Positions 49,030-54,199 of a stretch of 54,199 nucleotides of DNA are shown piece by piece. Location: contig JAPKBN010000010.1 in NCBI GenBank assembly GCA_026421215.1, positions 1 to 54,199 of the forward strand, written 5' to 3'. The stretch is from Dehalococcoidia bacterium. GTDB lineage: Bacteria > Chloroflexota > Dehalococcoidia > Lucifugimonadales > Lucifugimonadaceae. The position numbers and the translations under genes were made by a program. The notes below the pieces were generated by a model. That model was not told the origin of the DNA and searched no databases. It was given only the letters and a program-made list of their open reading frames with translations. Each line of letters opens with the position of its first letter. The first letter of the stretch is position 1.

Positions 49030-49770
49030 CTACGCAGGCGGCTCTATCCATAGCAGGAACTCGGCGTTTCCGGCATCACCAAGGATCGGCGACTTGACCA
49101 ATCCCATGATTCGGATCCGGTTTTCGGTCAGCCAGGCCACAAATCGCCCGACGAGCTTTGCCCTCAGGCCCGGATCTCGGATGACGCCACCCTTTGGAAC
49201 CTCTCCGCGGCGCGCCTCAAACTGTGGCTTGAACAACACTATGGCCCGACTGCCGGGACGCAGGTGAACGAACACCGACGGCAAGACGGTTTCCAACGAT
49301 ATAAAGGACACGTCCACAACGATGAGGTCGACTTTACTCGGAAGTTTTATCGGTTCTCTGGCGTTGGTGCTCTCCATCGAAAGCACGCGGTCGTCTGCCA
49401 CCAACCGGGAATGGAGTTGCAAGCGCCCGGCGTCCACCGCGTAGACGCGTGCAGCTCCGTTCTGAAGTACGCAATCGGTAAACCCTCCCGTAGACGCGCC
49501 GATATCCAGCACGGTCATTCCAGTAGGATCGACCCCGAATCGCTCCAGCGCGTGAGACAGTTTCTCTCCACCGCGCGAAACAAAGCGGGAGCGGGAGCGC
49601 AGTACGATCTCCTGATCGTCCCTCAACTGCTGACCTGCCATAGGCCGGCCGTGCGTCGATGGCAGGGAAACTTCCCCTGCCATTACCAGTGCCCGAGCCT
49701 CCTCGATACTACCCGCAAGGCCTTTATTGACCATCAACTGATCAAGACGTAACCGTCTTGTGGGGCTCAA
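49030..49770 (-). CDS. tlyA: TlyA-family rRNA 2'-O-methyltransferase
   Basis: 246 residues: an N-terminal S4 RNA-binding domain (about 6-65; RLDQLMVNKGLAGSIEEARA) followed by an FtsJ-like methyltransferase domain (VSRGGEKLSHALERFG; SAM site VLDIGASTGGFTDCVLQNGA; VVDVSFISLETVLP; VLFKPQFEARR). TlyA methylates cytidines in 16S and 23S rRNA and in some bacteria is wrongly called hemolysin. The start is TTG at 49770, with ACAGG 7 bases before it. It is divergent from the UbiA-like gene with an 81-base gap. Confidence 0.93.
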   Translation of the reverse strand: MSPTRRLRLDQLMVNKGLAGSIEEARALVMAGEVSLPSTHGRPMAGQQLRDDQEIVLRSRSRFVSRGGEKLSHALERFGVDPTGMTVLDIGASTGGFTDCVLQNGAARVYAVDAGRLQLHSRLVADDRVLSMESTNAREPIKLPSKVDLIVVDVSFISLETVLPSVFVHLRPGSRAIVLFKPQFEARRGEVPKGGVIRDPGLRAKLVGRFVAWLTENRIRIMGLVKSPILGDAGNAEFLLWIEPPA

Positions 49771-49851
49771 ACCGCGACCTGTCTGACGATCTTCGGCCGA
49801 ACTCCAATTCCCGATTTGGTCATCAAAGATCTGTAACTGATTCCCGTATGT

Positions 49852-50880
49852 ATGACTGGCATGTGGTCCGGTATCATCGCCTCGATGGCAAGCACTCCTG
49901 CAACGGATCGTCGCTCCGGGTCACCTGTGACGATCCTGTACGGACTTATACGGTCCATGCGACCGAGGCAGGCCCCTAAGAACGGCCTGGTTCTCATCGC
50001 TCTGTTTTTTACCGTAAACAAATGGTGGGACCTTGACCAGTTTGAGGGCATGGTCTGGCTGATCGCGACCAGCGCATCTGCAACGCTGATCTTCATCATC
50101 GTGAGCGGCGTTGTGTATATCGTCAATGATCTGTTCGACGCCGAGCGTGATCGCGAACACCCAAGGAAGCGATTTCGTCCGATAGCGTCTGGCGTCGTGC
50201 CGAAGAGTGTGGCGTGGGTGACGGCGATCGTGCTTCTTATCGGGGCTGTCGCCATCGCATTTGTGATCAGCATGTCATTTGGGTTGATAGTCGTGGGGTA
50301 CTTTGGCCTTTCGCAGGCGTACAACGCATTCCTCAAGAGCGCAGTGATTCTTGACGTTGCTACCGTGTCTGCGGGGTTCGTATTACGCGCGGCGGCGGGC
50401 TCGGCGGCAATAGACGGGTTTGCCTTTGGAAATAACTTGGATCGTTTTGAACTTGAACTGACTATCTCGCCCTGGCTTTATGTGTGTACAGCGTCCGGCG
50501 CTCTACTGATCGCGCTGATTAAGCGCCGGGCAGAGCTTGTCTCGGCTGGATCGAACGCGGTCCGTCAGAGGCCGATCCTCGCCCAGTACAGCGTCGAGTT
50601 GATCGACAGGCTGGTGGCGGTCGTGGCGCCGACCACGCTCATGGCGTACACCTTGTACACGTTCAGCGGCAGTTTCCTCACGAACGTAAACCTCCCGGAC
50701 AACAACTCTATGATGTTGACGATTCCGTTCGTTGCGTACGGGCTATTCCGATACCTGTACCTGGGATACAAGAACGACATGGGAGAATCCCCCGAGGAGT
50801 TGCTGGTCAGAGATCCGGCTCTGCTGGTGACCATCGTGCTGTGGCTGACAACAGCCGCCCTCGTGCTCGGACTCAATTAA
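49852..50880 (+). CDS. UbiA-superfamily decaprenyl-phosphate phosphoribosyltransferase-like
   Basis: 342 residues with about 8-9 membrane spans. The first Asp-rich motif is NDLFDAERDREHPRKRFRPI (from Asn92), the variant typical of decaprenyl-phosphate phosphoribosyltransferases (Rv3806c group), where Lys and Arg after HP bind PRPP; UbiA quinone enzymes usually have NDxxDxxxD without it. The second Asp-type motif after YNAFLKSAVILDV is weaker. It would transfer ribose-5-phosphate from PRPP to a polyprenyl phosphate. No arabinosyl-epimerase genes (dprE1/E2) are in the window. A second Met at 12 is an alternative start. Confidence 0.85.
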   Translation: MTGMWSGIIASMASTPATDRRSGSPVTILYGLIRSMRPRQAPKNGLVLIALFFTVNKWWDLDQFEGMVWLIATSASATLIFIIVSGVVYIVNDLFDAERDREHPRKRFRPIASGVVPKSVAWVTAIVLLIGAVAIAFVISMSFGLIVVGYFGLSQAYNAFLKSAVILDVATVSAGFVLRAAAGSAAIDGFAFGNNLDRFELELTISPWLYVCTASGALLIALIKRRAELVSAGSNAVRQRPILAQYSVELIDRLVAVVAPTTLMAYTLYTFSGSFLTNVNLPDNNSMMLTIPFVAYGLFRYLYLGYKNDMGESPEELLVRDPALLVTIVLWLTTAALVLGLN

Positions 50881-51094
50881 CGCCCTTAACTATCGGTCCG
50901 GTAACGAGTACGCTTCGCTTCTAAGACAATGCTGGCGCCACGCCCTGTATACAGGCAGACCGAATTAGACTATTCCGCCCGAATCCTGAGACACTCGAAG
51001 GACGGACGTGGGCGCATAGTGACTTTCCTCTACGGTGTGCACGTGTCTCGGTTTAGATAACAAATTTCGCACTAGTTGATTACAAGGATTGTGA

Positions 51095-53227
51095 ATGCCT
51101 GCCGGACGTGAGGATTTTTGGAACATCGGGTACCCGCTGCCCGCCATCCTCGTTTACCTGGCCGCCCCCATCATCGTCGCCGCCATCGTGTACGGCATCC
51201 GACGCCGTTCTCTGATGTGGCGGCTCGGTAAGCCCGTTGAGGATTTCGGCCCGATGGGACCACGAGTTCGAGAGTTCGTCGGGCTTGGTGTGGTCGACCT
51301 GCTGGCCCACCGAAAATTCGTGAAGCGCGAACTTTATCCGGGGATCATGCATTTCTCCATCTTCTGGGGCTTCATGATCCTCCTCCTGGCGACCACGGTC
51401 GCGGCGATCGAGTTCAACGTTGAGAAGTACCTGAATCGTGAGTTCCCGACGGTCGAGTACCGGATCGCCGCCGGGTTCGTATGGGACATTTTTGGCGGCG
51501 TGTTGGCGACCATCGGACTGTCGATGGCGGCCTTTCGGCGCTACGTTGTCCGGCCAAACCGGCTCCACTCCTACTCCGACAACGCATTCGTGCTTGGTTA
51601 CCTCGGGCTGATCCTACTCACAGGATTCCTGATCGAAGGCGCACGGATAGGCGCTACAGAGCTCAATCCTGCAGACTCCAGGTTCTACAACCCTGGGGTT
51701 GCCGGCTGGTCACCTGTTGGCTGGGTGTTCGCTAAAGGACTCGATGGGATCGGGTTCACTGCGTCCAGTATGAGAAATTTGCAAGAAGTGATGTGGTGGA
51801 CGCACGCCACGATTTTCACCGCCGGGCTTGTCTACATAGCAGTCCGCAACAAGCACCTGTCGCACATCGTGGTGAGTCCGGCCAACATCTTCCTGCGGCC
51901 TACAAAACCCCGGGGGGCGTTGAAGCCGATGGGGGATTTCGAGACGCTTGAGACGTTTGGGGCGAAGGACATCACGGACTTCACGTGGTGGCAGAACCTG
52001 AATTTTGATGCCTGCACAAACTGCGGACGGTGCGAAGAGCAGTGCCCTGCTTGGGCCTCCGAGAAACCGCTATCTCCACGTGCGGTGATGCAGGACATGA
52101 AGTCCTTCATGGACGAGCGCGCGCCCGTATTACTGGCGACTCCAGAGGGTGAGACGGCTCCGGCTCCGGAGCGTGCAATGGTAGGCGAGGTGATTACGGA
52201 AGACGTGCTGTGGTCATGCACCTCTTGCGGGGCGTGTGTCGAGGCGTGTCCGGTCTTTATCAATCACATCGACACGATTGTGGACATGCGTCGCTACCTT
52301 GTCCTTGAGGAGTCACGGCTTCCGGAAACGGCTCAGGCGGCTCTTCTGAATCTTGAACAGCGCGGGCACCCATGGCAGGGAACAACCCTGACACGCACGA
52401 CTTGGATGGAGGGACAGGACGTTCCGACCATCGAGGAAAACCCGGATGCGGACGTGCTCCTCTGGGTAGGTTGCACCGGCGCTTTGGTAGAACGAAACGT
52501 GCAGGTGACGCGCGCTGCAGCCTCGATCCTCAGGAAGGCGGGCGTAAACTTCGCCGTTCTTGGCAATTCGGAGACTTGCACAGGTGACCCGGCACGGCGC
52601 ATGGGCAACGAGTATCTGTTCCAGATCCTGGCTGAGACGAACATTGCTACGCTGAAAACCATTAACCCAAAAACGATCCTTACAACCTGCCCACACTGCT
52701 TCAATACGATGAAAAACGAATACCCGCAATTCGGCGGTGTGTTCAACGTCCAGCACTACTCGGAGTTCATGGCCGGATTGATCGACGACGGCAAGTTACG
52801 CGCACTGGCGACGATCACGGCCGAGAAGACGACGTATCACGACTCCTGTTACCTCGGGCGTCACAACGGGATTTACGACGCACCACGACGCATCGCGGAG
52901 GCGATCCCCGGGCTCGAAGTGGTCGAGATGAGTCGTTGCAAGGAGCGCGGCTTCTGCTGCGGCGCGGGCGGCGGCCGGATGTGGATGGAGGAGAACGGGA
53001 CGCGCATCAATCATATGCGGACGGACCAGTTCCTTGAGACTGATGCCGATTCGATCTCGTTATCGTGCCCCTTCTGCCTCCAGATGATGGAGGAAGGAAT
53101 CGGGTCCAAAGGCGTAGAAGATACGAAGTCTGCCAAGGACCTGCTGGAGATCATGGACGCTTCGTTTGAAGGCGTCGGGTCGGATTTTGAGCCGTCCGTT
53201 TCTGACCCCGTCAGTTCGGCGGATTAA
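51095..53227 (+). CDS. Heterodisulfide-reductase-like membrane iron-sulfur protein (FadF/HdrDE-like)
   Basis: 710 residues combining three parts: an N-terminal membrane domain like the gamma subunit of nitrate reductase (spans at about 17-40, 85-110, 135-155, 165-185, 240-260), two 4Fe-4S motifs (CTNCGRCEEQCPA near 307 and CTSCGACVEACPV near 375), and two CCG domains (CTGDPARRMGNEYLF; TTCPHCFNTM; YHDSCYLGRHN; CCGAGGGRMW; SCPFCLQMM). The architecture passes electrons between a soluble partner, often an electron-transfer flavoprotein, and the quinone pool. No Etf genes are nearby. AAGGA lies 7 bases before the ATG. The methyltransferase gene follows 6 bases downstream. Confidence 0.88.
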   Translation: MPAGREDFWNIGYPLPAILVYLAAPIIVAAIVYGIRRRSLMWRLGKPVEDFGPMGPRVREFVGLGVVDLLAHRKFVKRELYPGIMHFSIFWGFMILLLATTVAAIEFNVEKYLNREFPTVEYRIAAGFVWDIFGGVLATIGLSMAAFRRYVVRPNRLHSYSDNAFVLGYLGLILLTGFLIEGARIGATELNPADSRFYNPGVAGWSPVGWVFAKGLDGIGFTASSMRNLQEVMWWTHATIFTAGLVYIAVRNKHLSHIVVSPANIFLRPTKPRGALKPMGDFETLETFGAKDITDFTWWQNLNFDACTNCGRCEEQCPAWASEKPLSPRAVMQDMKSFMDERAPVLLATPEGETAPAPERAMVGEVITEDVLWSCTSCGACVEACPVFINHIDTIVDMRRYLVLEESRLPETAQAALLNLEQRGHPWQGTTLTRTTWMEGQDVPTIEENPDADVLLWVGCTGALVERNVQVTRAAASILRKAGVNFAVLGNSETCTGDPARRMGNEYLFQILAETNIATLKTINPKTILTTCPHCFNTMKNEYPQFGGVFNVQHYSEFMAGLIDDGKLRALATITAEKTTYHDSCYLGRHNGIYDAPRRIAEAIPGLEVVEMSRCKERGFCCGAGGGRMWMEENGTRINHMRTDQFLETDADSISLSCPFCLQMMEEGIGSKGVEDTKSAKDLLEIMDASFEGVGSDFEPSVSDPVSSAD

Positions 53228-53233
53228 TTAGTC

Positions 53234-54142
53234 ATGCCGCGTCGCAACTCGACAACCAGGCCCCGAAAAAGATCCACAAGCACCAGCTCGTTTGGCACCA
53301 GCGGCCGGATTTCGCACGACGCATCTGAGTACTACGCACGAGCGTTCCAGCCCGAGATCGATGCATCGAACGTCGGCGAGGAACATGCTGCGCCAGGAGA
53401 ATCCCTGGACCGGATCTACTCGCACTCCAGCGAAGATATGCACGAGTTGCCGGACGGGAGCGTTCACTTGATGGTCACGTCGCCACCGTACAACGTGGGC
53501 AAGGAGTACGACGAGGATCTAACGATGGACGATTACCGCGGGCTGCTTCGACGCGTGCTTGCCGAGACCTGGCGCGTCGTTGCACCGGGCGGCCGTGCCT
53601 GTGTGAACGTGGCGAATCTTGGCCGAAAGCCCTACATACCGTTACATGCGTACGTGATCGCCGACGCAGCGGAAACCGGATTCCAAATGCGCGGCGAGAT
53701 CATCTGGGACAAAGGGGCCGGAGCCGGAACTTCCACTGCCTGGGGTAGCTGGCGGTCGGCATCAAACCCGACCCTCAGAGATACACACGAGTACATTCTG
53801 GTGTTCCAGAAGCCGCACCCGAAAACCGGATTCGGACGGCGAGCGCCGGCGGGTCACGAGAACACGATCGACAGGGACGATTTTATGGAATCAACAAAGT
53901 CGGTCTGGCGTTTCAGCCCCCAGTCGGCAAAGCGTGCAAATCACCCGGCACCATTCCCGGTGGAGTTGCCTCGCCGGTTGATTCAACTTTACACGTACAC
54001 CAACGATGTCGTCCTCGACCCGTTTATGGGTACGGGGGCTACAGCGATTGCGGCGGCGACTGCCGGACGGCGATACGTCGGATACGACACGTCTGCCGAG
54101 TATTGTGCGATCGCTGAAGGGCGCATTGCAGAGGCGATTTGA
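53234..54142 (+). CDS. DNA methyltransferase, SPPY (N4-cytosine/N6-adenine beta) type
   Basis: 302 residues. Motif IV MVTSPPYNVG (about residue 82) precedes motif I VLDPFMGTGATAIAA (about 262), so the order is that of beta-class enzymes; SPPY is more often N4-cytosine, but adenine is possible. The target-recognition region lies about 150-230. The first 45 residues are Ser/Arg/Thr-rich. I see no restriction endonuclease or specificity gene, so it is an orphan methylase in this window. It is only 6 bases after the iron-sulfur protein gene, an odd partner. Confidence 0.88.
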   Translation: MPRRNSTTRPRKRSTSTSSFGTSGRISHDASEYYARAFQPEIDASNVGEEHAAPGESLDRIYSHSSEDMHELPDGSVHLMVTSPPYNVGKEYDEDLTMDDYRGLLRRVLAETWRVVAPGGRACVNVANLGRKPYIPLHAYVIADAAETGFQMRGEIIWDKGAGAGTSTAWGSWRSASNPTLRDTHEYILVFQKPHPKTGFGRRAPAGHENTIDRDDFMESTKSVWRFSPQSAKRANHPAPFPVELPRRLIQLYTYTNDVVLDPFMGTGATAIAAATAGRRYVGYDTSAEYCAIAEGRIAEAI

Positions 54143-54151
54143 GGAGAGAGC

Positions 54152-54199
54152 ATGATCGACATCGTTGGGGCCTGGCACCTTAAATCGTTTGTTCAGAGG
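54152..54199 (+). CDS. Start of a possible lipocalin-like protein (cut by window end)
   Basis: ATG at 54152 after GAGGAGAGAGC, a good ribosome site. The 16 visible residues MIDIVGAWHLKSFVQR resemble the start of lipocalin-like domain proteins (the LxGTWxLxSFE pattern). Too short for certainty; the rest is outside the window. It is 9 bases after the methyltransferase stop. Confidence 0.5.
   Translation, partial: MIDIVGAWHLKSFVQR

Noticed and set aside
53234-54142. Restriction-modification system
   Set aside because: Only a methylase is present; no nuclease or specificity subunit is next to it inside the window.

Overview
The window looks like a bacterial chromosome at moderately high GC (a little over half, by eye), with no phage, plasmid, CRISPR or rRNA/tRNA signature that I could find. 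Gene content (flavin-dependent luciferase-like oxidoreductase, small-molecule catabolic enzymes scattered among housekeeping genes, class I aldolase, simple lipoprotein with beta-propeller repeats, no lipopolysaccharide genes) best fits a free-living Chloroflexota of the SAR202/Dehalococcoidia type. That placement is inference; the RecA, PurH and GltB proteins here would settle it. Non-ATG starts are common, and TTG is used more often than GTG.

Layout. 1-4.1 kb: tail of an unknown gene, then three minus-strand catabolic genes (FAD amine/amino-acid oxidase-like, M20 peptidase, luciferase-like monooxygenase). 4.4-5.7 kb: a small membrane protein overlapping a TolB-like lipoprotein. 5.9-9.5 kb: a four-gene minus operon coding for two ABC-2 exporters. 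9.5-11.3 kb: amidohydrolase and beta-propeller. 11.3-13.9 kb: two long gene-poor stretches around a small membrane protein and a NYN-domain RNase with a basic tail. 14-19 kb: MFS transporter and a 1202-residue CydDC-type ABC exporter made as one chain. 19-21.7 kb: tandem quinol-monooxygenase-like protein, hydroxyacid dehydrogenase, and a set of palindromic repeats. 21.7-23.8 kb: class I fructose-bisphosphate aldolase and an HpcH/HpaI aldolase.

24-33.6 kb is the nitrogen core: glnA-gltB-gltD-nadE on one strand, with a good sigma70-type promoter upstream of glnA. It makes glutamine, turns it into glutamate, and ends in the glutamine-dependent NAD synthetase. 33.7-38 kb: zinc alcohol dehydrogenase, PaiB-like regulator, a small frameshifted gene, rsgA and a hydroxypyruvate-isomerase-like gene. 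38.5-42.6 kb: recA with a clear terminator, then a CBS-domain membrane protein overlapping tilS. 42.6-48.9 kb, minus strand: nicotinate phosphoribosyltransferase-like, glycosyltransferase 2, purH, purM, purF. 49-54.2 kb: tlyA diverging from a UbiA-type decaprenyl-phosphate phosphoribosyltransferase-like gene, a heterodisulfide-reductase-like membrane iron-sulfur protein, an orphan SPPY-type DNA methyltransferase and the start of a lipocalin-like gene.

I did not find a convincing new multi-gene system. The least explained parts are the small membrane protein/lipoprotein pair (4.46-5.71 kb), the NYN protein with its flanking gene-poor DNA and small membrane protein (11.3-13.9 kb), a 68-residue gene broken by a homopolymer slip (35.7-35.9 kb), and the families of palindromic units that border the catabolic genes but are absent from the nitrogen, recA and purine blocks.
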